Source: Hyphomicrobiales bacterium
GTDB lineage: Bacteria; Pseudomonadota; Alphaproteobacteria; Rhizobiales; Rhizobiaceae
Direction: 5' to 3'
NCBI GenBank assembly: GCA_900469445.1
Contig: UBXM01000037.1
Location: forward strand, 1 to 38,167
Length of the DNA stretch: 38,167 bases
In this document: positions 1-8,711 of the stretch, piece after piece
How the letters are laid out: every line of letters begins with the position of its first letter
How positions within the stretch are numbered: the first letter of the stretch is position 1
Translations under genes and position numbers: made by a program
Notes under the pieces: generated by a model
What the model saw: only the letters and a program-made list of their open reading frames with translations
Database searches by the model: none
What the model was told of the DNA's origin: nothing

Positions 1-11
1 GACAGCTGTTC

Positions 12-35
12 AAAAAGCCCTTCGTGGGGCTTTTT
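12..35. terminator. Rho-independent terminator closing the phosphodiester operon
   Basis: A-run, GCCC stem, six-base loop, GGGC and T-run form a hairpin: positions 12-20 pair with 27-35. It lies about 50 bases past the stop of the minus-strand phosphatase gene. T-runs flank it on both strands, so it can also end a plus-strand gene that may enter from the left edge. Confidence 0.85.
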
Positions 36-85
36 TGCGTTTCGGGAGGGGGATCTGAAATCCCGAATAATTCAGTTGCCTGAAA

Positions 86-916
86 TCAGGCCGCAGCAAA
101 GGCCTGCTTTTCGAGTTCCATCAAGAAGGACAGATCGTTTGCCACGCCAGGGGCGCAGGCGACGACGGGGCCGCCATGGGCGAGAAGCCGGGGGAGGGGA
201 GGAAGGGCGATGACTGCGCCGGCTTCTTTGGCGATCAATGCGCCGGCCAGCATGTCCCAGGCGGAGAGGTGGCGTTCGTAATAGAGGTCGGCCACGCCTT
301 CCGCGACACGGATGAGGCCGATCGCGGCCGCACCCATGCGCCGGTAATCCATGCCGGTCTCGTAGATTTTTCGCGAGATGGACAGGTAGTCTTCGAAATC
401 GGTCCTGCGGGAATGGCCGAGGATGGCGAGCCCACGCGACGGATCGGTGGTCTTTGCCGCCGTGATCTGTTTGCCTTCTCGCAGGGCGCCTTCACCACGG
501 ATGGCGCTGAAGACGGCGTTCTGGGTGGCGTCGTAGATGACGCCGACAAGGATTTCGTCGCCGGCGACGAAGGCGATCGAGACGCCCCAGTGGCGGAAGC
601 CGCGGATGAAATTAGTGGTTCCATCGATCGGGTCGACGACCCATGTGCCCCTTGAGGAGCCGTTCCTGCTCGTGCCGCCTTCTTCCCCCAGAAATGCATC
701 ATCGGGAAACTGCCCGAGAAGAGCCTCGCGGATCATCTGTTCGGCGCGTTTGTCGGCGACTGTGACGAAATCCTGAAAACCCTTGTTTTCGACGGCAAGC
801 GTTTCCGGCTGGACTTCGGCGCGGAATTTTGCCGTTTCCATGCCGACACGTCGGGCAATGGTTATGGCGGCCTCGGTGCGTTCACGCAGCGCGGCAAGAT
901 CGAATGGGGATGGCAT
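86..916 (-). CDS. Inositol-monophosphatase-family phosphatase
   Basis: This 276-residue protein belongs to the Mg-dependent, Li-sensitive phosphatase superfamily (inositol monophosphatase, SuhB, CysQ and relatives), which removes phosphate from small phosphomonoesters in the cytoplasm. The metal-binding motifs are intact: GEEGG at residues 77-81, DPIDGTTNF at 95-103 and SAWD at 218-221. Length is normal for the family. The ATG overlaps the stop of the upstream gene as TGATG, so the two are probably translationally coupled. The upstream gene encodes a glycerophosphodiesterase fused to a repressor, so I infer that this enzyme dephosphorylates the phosphomonoester released by that diesterase. 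This is the pairing seen for AccF/AccG in agrocinopine catabolism. Real substrate unknown; a housekeeping SuhB role is less likely given the operon. Confidence 0.88.
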   Translation of the reverse strand: MPSPFDLAALRERTEAAITIARRVGMETAKFRAEVQPETLAVENKGFQDFVTVADKRAEQMIREALLGQFPDDAFLGEEGGTSRNGSSRGTWVVDPIDGTTNFIRGFRHWGVSIAFVAGDEILVGVIYDATQNAVFSAIRGEGALREGKQITAAKTTDPSRGLAILGHSRRTDFEDYLSISRKIYETGMDYRRMGAAAIGLIRVAEGVADLYYERHLSAWDMLAGALIAKEAGAVIALPPLPRLLAHGGPVVACAPGVANDLSFLMELEKQAFAAA

Positions 917-2682
917 CAGGCACTTCTTCTTTTTATCAATGTCACCGGCGTGAATTCCACGCGGGCAACGGCATCGGGGTCGAGAATACGGCTGGACAGG
1001 AGATCGATCACCTGTTCCGCCTGGATATCGCAGGGCTGCAGGAAAGTGGTCAGCTCATAAGCGCCCCAGCTGGCCTGGGGGATGTCGTCATGGCCGATGA
1101 CCCTGACTTGGCCATCGTTACGGCCGGCATCATTGAGGCCATCGATGACGCCGCAGGCCATGTAGTCGTTGACGGCGAAGATGCCGTTTATGCCGTTATC
1201 CAGCAGGGCAGGCACGATATCGCGGCCATTGCGGTAGTCATTCTGGGTGACGGAGATGTGGGAGACTTCCGCGCCGAGGGATTTTGCTCGTGCCAGAAAA
1301 GCTTCTGCGCGTCGGCGCGAGGAATAGGAGATCGTGGTGCCGGCAATGACCGTCAGTCTGGTTGCGCCTGCCTGCAGCAGGTGGTCGGCTGCAAGGTGGC
1401 CGGCATTGTGGTCGTCGGAAAGAACGCGGTCGACGAGAGGATAGTCTTCGCCCTTGTTGATCAGCACGATCGGCACGCCTTCCGCCGCACATTCCTCGCA
1501 GATATGCGAGGGGGGAGCATCCGAGGTGACGATGACGCCCGATACCGCATAATGCAGCAATTGGCCGATGACGGTTGCGCTGTCGGCTTCCTGCGAGGTG
1601 GGAAGCAGGATCGGCCGATAGTTGCGGGCGATCAGGGCGCGGGCCAGATGTTCCACCTGCTGTGTTCGGAAAGGATTGTCGAGGCCGGCGGCGACCAGTC
1701 CGACGAGATCGGAGCGCTTGTTGGTGAGGCTGCGGGCGAGATAATTCACCCGGTAGCCGAGATCCTTGGCTGCCTGATAGACCTTTTCGCGGGTTTTTTC
1801 CGAAACGCTGGCATCCGGCGTAAAGGCACGGGAAACGGCGGCGCGGGAAACGCCGGCGGCGCGCGCCACATCATGCGAGGTTACCCGTTTTGCAGGGCGC
1901 TCAGCGCCGTGATTTTCGCGTACGCGCATCAGGTCGGGCAGGTTGGTGCAGATGCCGAGGACCGGCAGGGCGATGATATCCGCCAGGACTTCCGGCCGTT
2001 CCTCGTGCCACAGAACGATTTCGCGGCCTTCGGCGAAAGCCCGTTCGATCAGTTCGTCGGTGACGAATTGTTGCGGCGTGTCGCTCGCCTTTTCCCAGCA
2101 CAGATGCAGGATATCGGCGGATGCCTCATCGCCTGCCGCATGGGGATCAGCGCCGACGCGGATCAGCACCGCCAGCGGATAATCGCAGTTCAGCTCGCGC
2201 AGTTCCCGTAGCTGTGCCGGATCGAAGGAACCGAAACAGGCGAAACGCTGCTGTTTGTCCTTCAGATGCTGCCAGCACAAGGGACCGGACCCGGCACGTT
2301 TCAGCTCGACATAGAGACCGCACTCCGTTTCGCGGGCAAGCGCTGCGACTTCCTCGAAACTCGGCACATCCGGTACCGCGTCCCGCAGGTCGGCGAAGGA
2401 GAGCTGCGAGATATGGAGATCCTTGCCGAAGACGCGCTCAAGATGGTCGTCATGGGATATCACCACGACGCCGTCGGCGGTGAGTTGCGTATCGATTTCC
2501 CACATTTCCGCACCGAGTTCGGCGGCGCGACGGAAGGCGGCGAGCGTGTTTTCCGTCTCGTGGCCGCTGGCGCCGCGATGGCCGACGCAAAAGGGCAGGC
2601 GTCCCCGATTTTCAGGCCAGCCGAAACGTGAGAAGAAGGCCGAGAAATCCCGAGTGGGTGTAGAGGTGGATGCAGACGTCAT
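916..2682 (-). CDS. Fusion of glycerophosphodiester phosphodiesterase and LacI-type repressor
   Basis: This 588-residue protein has two complete modules. Residues 29-255 form a GDPD/UgpQ-type TIM barrel with the expected active-site residues: H35-R36 in GHRGA, E44 in ETENT, E62 and D64 in EIDTQL, H77-D78, and E126/K128 in VELK. After a short linker, residues 266-312 form a LacI helix-turn-helix (TSHDVARAAGVSRAAVSRAF), followed by the periplasmic-binding-like effector domain to the end. In LacI proteins the helix-turn-helix is normally at the N-terminus; here it is internal. I chose the ATG at 2682, which has GGGGGA seven bases upstream, rather than the in-frame TTG at 2700. The gene is fifth in an operon ordered like ugpBAECQ, where ugpQ is a stand-alone GDPD. 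I infer an enzyme that also controls its own importer; substrate and effector are unknown. Confidence 0.9.
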   Translation of the reverse strand: MTSASTSTPTRDFSAFFSRFGWPENRGRLPFCVGHRGASGHETENTLAAFRRAAELGAEMWEIDTQLTADGVVVISHDDHLERVFGKDLHISQLSFADLRDAVPDVPSFEEVAALARETECGLYVELKRAGSGPLCWQHLKDKQQRFACFGSFDPAQLRELRELNCDYPLAVLIRVGADPHAAGDEASADILHLCWEKASDTPQQFVTDELIERAFAEGREIVLWHEERPEVLADIIALPVLGICTNLPDLMRVRENHGAERPAKRVTSHDVARAAGVSRAAVSRAFTPDASVSEKTREKVYQAAKDLGYRVNYLARSLTNKRSDLVGLVAAGLDNPFRTQQVEHLARALIARNYRPILLPTSQEADSATVIGQLLHYAVSGVIVTSDAPPSHICEECAAEGVPIVLINKGEDYPLVDRVLSDDHNAGHLAADHLLQAGATRLTVIAGTTISYSSRRRAEAFLARAKSLGAEVSHISVTQNDYRNGRDIVPALLDNGINGIFAVNDYMACGVIDGLNDAGRNDGQVRVIGHDDIPQASWGAYELTTFLQPCDIQAEQVIDLLSSRILDPDAVARVEFTPVTLIKRRSA

Positions 2683-2696
2683 GACCGTGTCCCCCG

Positions 2697-3752
2697 TCAA
2701 AGTCTCTGACCATCGTCAGTGAAGACGAAAACCGATTTGCTGTCGATATGCCAGCGGACAGGTTCACCCACTGCCCAGATTTTTCCGGCCGGCTGGATCG
2801 AGCGCAGCACGGAACCGTCCGCCAGCGCGACGTCGTAGAGGTTTTCGCGGCCTTGGGTTTCGGCAAAGGCGATCCTGCCTTGGACGGCTATGTCGCCTTC
2901 AGGGCCGAAATGTTCCGGCCGAATGCCGAGTTTCAGCTGCGTGCCGTCGGCAATGCCCTGACGGGAGCCAAGTGGAACACGCAGTTTGATCGGGGCGATC
3001 GAGAAGGCGCTGTCCATGGCGATGCCGCTTAGGAAGGAGATCGGCGGATTGCCGAGGAAGCCGGCGACGAAAGAGGTGCGCGGATTGCTGTACATGTCGG
3101 CCGGGGTATCGATCTGGACGATCTCGCCCTTTTTCATGATGGCGATGCGGTCGCACATCGACATGGCTTCCACCTGATCGTGAGTGACCAGGACGGCCGT
3201 GATGCCGGTTTCAAGCTGGATACGGCGGATTTCCGAGCGCATTTCGAGCCGCAGCTTGGCGTCGAGATTGGCGAGCGGTTCGTCGAGCAGCAGGACATCG
3301 GGCTTGCGCACCAGGGCGCGGGCAAGCGCCACACGCTGCTGCTGGCCGCCCGACAGCTGGCCGGGGCGGCGTTCGAGCAGTTCCGAAATATGGGTGAGAG
3401 CCGCGATGGCGCGCACTTCGCGGTCTATATCGGCCTTTGCGTCTTTGCGGACCGTCAGCGGGAAAGCGATATTTTCGAAGACGTTCATGTGCGGATAGAG
3501 CGCATAGTTCTGGAAAACGACGCCGACATTGCGCTTCTGGCTGGGCAGGCCGCTGACATCGCGGTCGCCGAACATTAGCTGGCCCTTGTCCATGCGGTGG
3601 ATGCCGCTGATGGTGAAAAGCGTCGTCGACTTGCCGCAGCCGGAAGGGCCGAGCAGCGCCAGCATTTCGCCATCGCGGATGGTCAGGTTCATGTCGTCGA
3701 TGACGGTCGTTGTGTCGAATGTCTTGGTGAAGTTGCGGATGGAGATTTGCAT
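2697..3752 (-). CDS. ABC transporter ATP-binding protein, UgpC/MalK type
   Basis: This 351-residue ATPase powers the carbohydrate-uptake (CUT1) importer encoded by the three preceding genes. Walker A GPSGCGKST is at residues 35-43, the Q-loop glutamine at 81, signature LSGGQ at 133-137, Walker B LLLDE at 154-158 and the switch histidine at 191. The roughly 110-residue C-terminal part corresponds to the TOBE/OB regulatory domain of MalK-like proteins. The ATG overlaps the stop of the permease before it (TGATG), and the GDPD-LacI gene begins 14 bases after its stop. UgpC-like ATPases serve sugar or glycerophosphate importers, so the family alone does not fix the substrate. The neighbouring diesterase argues for a phosphodiester. 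Confidence 0.9.
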   Translation of the reverse strand: MQISIRNFTKTFDTTTVIDDMNLTIRDGEMLALLGPSGCGKSTTLFTISGIHRMDKGQLMFGDRDVSGLPSQKRNVGVVFQNYALYPHMNVFENIAFPLTVRKDAKADIDREVRAIAALTHISELLERRPGQLSGGQQQRVALARALVRKPDVLLLDEPLANLDAKLRLEMRSEIRRIQLETGITAVLVTHDQVEAMSMCDRIAIMKKGEIVQIDTPADMYSNPRTSFVAGFLGNPPISFLSGIAMDSAFSIAPIKLRVPLGSRQGIADGTQLKLGIRPEHFGPEGDIAVQGRIAFAETQGRENLYDVALADGSVLRSIQPAGKIWAVGEPVRWHIDSKSVFVFTDDGQRL

Positions 3753-4576
3753 CAGCCTTTGGTGCCCCCGCCGAAAATGTTCATGAGACGGTTCTGGAAC
3801 AGCACGAAAAGTGCGAGCACCGGCAGCGTGTAGAACAGCCCGACCGACTTGAAGATGTTGAAATTATAGGTGCTGGAATTGGGGTCCGACACCGTGTTGA
3901 GATACATGGACAGGACTTCGAAATCGCTGGACGGTGCGAGAATGCGCGGCAGCATGTATTCGCTCCAGCCATCGATGAAGGCGAAAAGCGCGAGCGACAG
4001 AAGGCCGGGTTTGACCTGCGGCAGGATGATGCGGCGCCAGACGATGAAGCGGCTTGCGCCGTCCTGCACCCCGGCCATTTCGATCTCCCACGGAACGGCG
4101 TCGTAAAAGCCCTTCATGATCCAGATGCCGAAGGGCAGCATCAGGCTGGCTTTCACCAGAATGACGCCGATCAGCGAATTGTAGAGACCGGCAAACTGCA
4201 GCACGAGGAAAACGCCGATGATCAGCGTGACCGACGGAAAGGCATGCATGACCATGATGCCGGAAAGGACAAAACGCCGGAACGGCAGGGCCAGGCGCGA
4301 CAATGCATAACCGGCTGTGGCCGACACGGAGACGACGATAACCATCATGCTGGCAGAAAAGAGGATGGTCGTCAGCGTCGGTTTCCAGATGTCGCCGGTA
4401 ATCGTCGGGTCGATGAGGAAACGCCAGTGTTCCAGCGTGAATTCGTTGGGCAGAAGTGAGCCGGGCGGCGTGTTGCTGAACGTATCGACGAGCAGGAACA
4501 GATACATGATGAAGAGTGGCAGGCTGAGTACCGTCAAAAGCAGGATGATCGGCCAGGCGGCGAAATTGCGGGTCAT
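3752..4576 (-). CDS. ABC transporter permease, UgpE/MalG type
   Basis: This 274-residue inner-membrane permease has about six transmembrane segments, beginning with a hydrophobic stretch at residues 8-28. The cytoplasmic EAA loop that docks on the ATPase is visible near residues 165-190 (EMAGVQDGASRFIVWRRI, followed by LPQ). It is the MalG/UgpE-side partner of the larger permease upstream. The ATG at 4576 follows a strong GGGAGGA ribosome site and lies 12 bases after the stop of that permease; its own stop overlaps the ATPase start. The assignment to a CUT1-type importer is solid; substrate specificity cannot be read from this subunit. Confidence 0.88.
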   Translation of the reverse strand: MTRNFAAWPIILLLTVLSLPLFIMYLFLLVDTFSNTPPGSLLPNEFTLEHWRFLIDPTITGDIWKPTLTTILFSASMMVIVVSVSATAGYALSRLALPFRRFVLSGIMVMHAFPSVTLIIGVFLVLQFAGLYNSLIGVILVKASLMLPFGIWIMKGFYDAVPWEIEMAGVQDGASRFIVWRRIILPQVKPGLLSLALFAFIDGWSEYMLPRILAPSSDFEVLSMYLNTVSDPNSSTYNFNIFKSVGLFYTLPVLALFVLFQNRLMNIFGGGTKG

Positions 4577-4588
4577 GATCGTCCTCCC

Positions 4589-5911
4589 TTAAAACTCGAT
4601 CTTCGGCTTCGACATCATTTCGTCGAAACGGAAGAGGCGGAGATAGACGATCGACAGGACCAGCCCGACGGCGACGAGGACCAGCGCCATGGCTGCCCCC
4701 AAGCCATATTGGAGATTGCCGGTATAGTTGTTGAGCGCGGTCTTGAAGGCTTCGAGCGCCCAGATCGTCGTCGTGCTGCCCGGTCCGCCATTGGTGGTGA
4801 GCCAGATCTGCTCGTAGGACGACAACAGGGAAAGCGTCTGGTAGCTGGTGACGAAGAGGATCGGCCAGCGCATCTGCGGCAGGATGATGTAGCGGATCTG
4901 CTGCCAGCGCGAGGCGCCATCGACTTCGCTTGCCCAGAGCTGCTGTACCAGAATGGCCTTGAGCGCGCCGGAAAACAGGATCATGCCGAAGGACGCGCCA
5001 ACGAAGCCATTGACGAGGATGACCACCGTCCAGGCGCTCGCCACCGATCCCTTCATGTAGTTGAAGGCGGGCAGGCCGAGATCCTGGGCGATGTTGAAGA
5101 CGAAACCGTCTTCCCAGGTGAACCATTTCCACATGACGGCGTAAAGCACGACCGGGGTGATGCGCGGTAAAAGCCAGAGCACGCTGAAGAAACCGGAACC
5201 TGCGGGCGGGAGGTAGAAGGTGGTGATCGCCAGAAACAGGCCGACAAACACGTTGAAGGCGAGCGTCAACACCACATAGAAGACCGTGTTGCCGATAATT
5301 CGCCAGGTATCGGGGGCGATAGCGAGATTCTTGAAATTATCCGTTGTCCAGGTCCAGCCGGTATAACTTGCGGTCGCGATTTTTTCGATCGCGCCTTCCG
5401 GCGGATTTTCGAGCATATGCGAAAGTGCGGCCTCCATCTCGCCGCGGCTGGCGTAACGCACGTTGAGAACCGACTGCTCGAAGGCGCCGGCGGCGATTTT
5501 CAGATCGCGTATCCGGGTCGGGCGGGATGGCAGTGTTTTCAGTTCGCGCTCGAAGGCGGAAGAGCTGGTGAAGGAGCGATCCTTGAGCCGTTCGGCAATT
5601 TCCGCGATGAATTTTGCATCGACACCGGCTGCGCGGGCTTTTTCCAGCCCGGCCTGATCGATGACGTAGCTCGACTGGCCAAGCGCGTCGATCGTCTTCG
5701 CGTCCAGGCCCTCATCGGTAAGTGACCGCAGGAGATTGCCGGTGACGACGTAGGAACCGCCGGAAATGCCGGTTGCGGTGCTCATGTTGGTGAAGGCGAA
5801 GACGCTGGTCAGTACGACCGGCAGGAAGAAGAAGCCGAGAAGCAGAACCATGGCCGGCGTCATGAAAGCCAAGCCGAGAAGATTTGCCCTGTAAGGCGAG
5901 GAAGCGCGCAT
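4589..5911 (-). CDS. ABC transporter permease, UgpA/MalF type with long extracytoplasmic insertion
   Basis: This 440-residue permease is much longer than the roughly 290 residues usual for UgpA-like subunits. After the first transmembrane helix (about residues 12-38) comes an insertion of about 140 residues (48-186), before the conserved W-T-W-T-T-D-N-F segment that begins the normal core. The insertion is polar, largely helix-forming and free of obvious membrane segments, so it probably faces the periplasm, as the P2 loop of MalF does. The EAA loop is near residues 322-345 (ASEVDGASRWQQIRYIILPQ). I chose the ATG at 5911, which opens directly into MRASSPYRANLLG. A TTG at 5947 is in frame but lies inside a stable hairpin. 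It follows the binding-protein gene by 62 bases. Confidence 0.87.
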   Translation of the reverse strand: MRASSPYRANLLGLAFMTPAMVLLLGFFFLPVVLTSVFAFTNMSTATGISGGSYVVTGNLLRSLTDEGLDAKTIDALGQSSYVIDQAGLEKARAAGVDAKFIAEIAERLKDRSFTSSSAFERELKTLPSRPTRIRDLKIAAGAFEQSVLNVRYASRGEMEAALSHMLENPPEGAIEKIATASYTGWTWTTDNFKNLAIAPDTWRIIGNTVFYVVLTLAFNVFVGLFLAITTFYLPPAGSGFFSVLWLLPRITPVVLYAVMWKWFTWEDGFVFNIAQDLGLPAFNYMKGSVASAWTVVILVNGFVGASFGMILFSGALKAILVQQLWASEVDGASRWQQIRYIILPQMRWPILFVTSYQTLSLLSSYEQIWLTTNGGPGSTTTIWALEAFKTALNNYTGNLQYGLGAAMALVLVAVGLVLSIVYLRLFRFDEMMSKPKIEF

Positions 5912-5936
5912 GGGAACCTGGGGGAATGCAGAAAGA

Positions 5937-5960
5937 CCGGGCGGCAATTAAGCCGCCCGG
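5937..5960. repeat. Intercistronic hairpin between binding-protein and permease genes
   Basis: A perfect 9-bp inverted repeat, CCGGGCGGC and GCCGCCCGG, surrounds the loop AATTAA. It starts 14 bases after the binding-protein stop (minus strand) and ends before the permease ATG. No U-run follows, so it is not a classic terminator. Hairpins here commonly protect the 3' end of the abundant binding-protein mRNA and lower expression of downstream genes. That role is inferred. Confidence 0.75.
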
Positions 5961-5973
5961 CGGATGGAAGGGA

Positions 5974-7329
5974 TCAGCGGATGACGATCTTGTCGCCGAG
6001 CGCGTTGCGCACTTCCGTCTCGACAGCCTTGACGGCATCGGCGACGGAGTTGGTCTTGGTCCAGGAGGCTTCGAGCCCCTTGTACATGGCCTTCCAGACG
6101 ACGCCGAAATCGCTGTTGTTGGGGATGGCGTTGGCCTTGGGCAGCAGGCCTTCGGTTGCGGCGCTCGTCCAGCGGTCATTGGCATAGAAGGGGATCGACG
6201 CTTCGGCAGAACCGATGGCGAGGTGGCCCGACTTCACCGCATGCAGTGCGTTGATGTAGGGCTCGGACGCCGTGGTGATCAGCTCGGCTGCAAGGGTTGC
6301 ATCCTCATCCGAACCGCCGGTCGACAGGAGATAAACGAGCGGATGGGTGATCGTGTTGGCGCGGCCCTTTTCGTTGCCGGCCGGGATCAGGCTGTATTGC
6401 ATCTGGCCGAAGAAGTCCTTCAGACCCCATTTGGCTTCCCATTCGGCCTTGTGCCAGGTGCCGCCGTGCCAGATACCGGCCTTGTCGCCGGCGACAGCCT
6501 GATGCCAGGTGTCCCAGGTCGTGCCGAGATAGGTGGCCGGGACGACGCCCTTTTCGACCGCATCGACGAAGAACTGATACATGCCGGTGAGCGCCTGACG
6601 ATCAAGCACCAGCTTGCCGGATTCCGCATCGATCATCTCTCCGCCGAAGCTCTGGTAGAACTGCCAGTAATCGGTGCCGTTATTCGGGCGCGGCATGAAA
6701 CCCTTGCCGGGGTCGACGACCTTGGCATCCTGCATCTTCCTGGCGTCGTCGAGCATGGAGTAGAGCGTGTATTCGCCGCTTTCGACCTTTGCCGGCAGCG
6801 CCTCGATATCGGCATCTGAATAACCGATCGCCTTCAGGTGCGACTTGGAGAAGAAGAAGGGACGCGCCTCTGCATCCTGCGGAATGCCCCAGATGCGGCC
6901 GTCATAGGACGAGACGTCGATCAGGTTCGGGTAAAGCTGGTTGAGCGGCCAGGCGTCGAAATCGACATAATCCTCGATCGGACGCAGCAGGCCGGACTGT
7001 GACCAGGGGCCGATATCCTCGTGGCCGGAAACGATGATGTTGGGCGCCTTGCCGGATTCGGCGGCCAGCGTCACTGCCTGCTTGAAATCGTCCCAGCCCG
7101 TCCAGGTCTGGCCTTCGATCTTGATGGTGAGATCCTCGCCGCGGATCTTTGCCTGGCGCTCGACGACGTCGGCGGCCATCTTGATGGCTTCGATGCGGTA
7201 GTCGTTGGTCGGGCCTGTGCCGCCGGCCCAGACGGAAATGGTGACATCCTTGGCCATGGCAAATGTTGCCGTCGATGCCAGCAGCGCTGTCGCCAGAATG
7301 GCGGATTTGAAACGCGGAAGTACGGTCAT
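5974..7329 (-). CDS. ABC transporter extracellular solute-binding protein, family 1
   Basis: This 451-residue secreted protein is the substrate receptor of the operon. It begins with a Sec signal peptide of about 26 residues: charged start MTVLPRFK, hydrophobic core, then an AMA cleavage site before KDVTISVW. The rest has the size and pattern of family 1 (cluster D) binding proteins such as UgpB and MalE, including a YWQFYQSFGGEMID segment in the middle. The ATG at 7329 is preceded by GAGGA at good spacing. It is the first gene of the operon, about 130 bases downstream of a LacI-like palindrome. The ligand is unknown; the phosphodiesterase and phosphatase later in the operon suggest a glycerophosphodiester or sugar phosphodiester. 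Confidence 0.88.
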   Translation of the reverse strand: MTVLPRFKSAILATALLASTATFAMAKDVTISVWAGGTGPTNDYRIEAIKMAADVVERQAKIRGEDLTIKIEGQTWTGWDDFKQAVTLAAESGKAPNIIVSGHEDIGPWSQSGLLRPIEDYVDFDAWPLNQLYPNLIDVSSYDGRIWGIPQDAEARPFFFSKSHLKAIGYSDADIEALPAKVESGEYTLYSMLDDARKMQDAKVVDPGKGFMPRPNNGTDYWQFYQSFGGEMIDAESGKLVLDRQALTGMYQFFVDAVEKGVVPATYLGTTWDTWHQAVAGDKAGIWHGGTWHKAEWEAKWGLKDFFGQMQYSLIPAGNEKGRANTITHPLVYLLSTGGSDEDATLAAELITTASEPYINALHAVKSGHLAIGSAEASIPFYANDRWTSAATEGLLPKANAIPNNSDFGVVWKAMYKGLEASWTKTNSVADAVKAVETEVRNALGDKIVIR

Positions 7330-7631
7330 GACTTATCCTCGATAAGCGATCTTGCTTCCTCCGAGCCGGTCGCAAACAGCGTTATCCGGGCGGGAAAGCA
7401 AGGAGTTGATCCTGAACGAGGCGGACATTAGGAGCGCTCCACAACAGTGAGATGACAAAATTGTACACGTGTACATTTTTATCTCGGTGACCTGTCGATC
7501 CCTTGCTGAGACGTTGTTTCGTATCCGGCTATCCTCTTGCAAAGCTGGTCTGAAACTATTCCGTTTTTGTTGTGCCGGTCGGCACCCACCTGAAGTAGTC
7601 TTCGGCCAGATTGAAGACCGGAACCTGTTCA
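7330..7631. promoter_or_regulatory. Divergent control region between the phosphodiester operon and dmpA
   Basis: About 300 bases without a gene lie between two divergent transcription units. The region contains the 14-bp palindrome listed separately, a perfect 10-bp palindrome GGAGCGCTCC at 7431-7440 and AT-rich flanks around 7456-7482. On the minus strand TACAAT (complement of 7460-7465) is a plausible -10 box overlapping the operator, but I see no good -35 with it. No clear promoter for the plus-strand gene was recognised. Confidence 0.5.
7462..7475. promoter_or_regulatory. Candidate LacI-type operator palindrome
   Basis: TGTACACGTGTACA is a perfect 14-bp palindrome with a central CG, the usual layout of LacI/PurR-family operators. 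After one mismatched pair (7461/7476) the symmetry continues through four more pairs in A- and T-rich flanks (7457-7480). It overlaps a possible minus-strand -10 box. The only LacI-type helix-turn-helix in this window is in the GDPD fusion of the same operon, so autoregulation by that protein is the natural inference. Confidence 0.65.
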
Positions 7632-8681
<1,050 letters not shown>

Positions 8682-8711
8682 TCATTTTCCATACAGTCCA
8701 ACGGAGTTCCC

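Noticed and set aside
86..916. Housekeeping SuhB/inositol monophosphatase
   Set aside because: The coupled start inside an importer-diesterase operon and the terminator right after it argue for a catabolic phosphatase of this pathway.
1927..1929. Internal ATG just before the LacI part of the fusion, possibly giving a separate repressor
   Set aside because: The preceding bases lack any purine-rich ribosome site, so independent initiation is not supported by sequence, though it could be tested.
2680..2700. TTG start for the GDPD-LacI gene at 2700
   Set aside because: It would overlap the ATPase stop and has no good ribosome site, whereas the ATG at 2682 has GGGGGA at ideal spacing.
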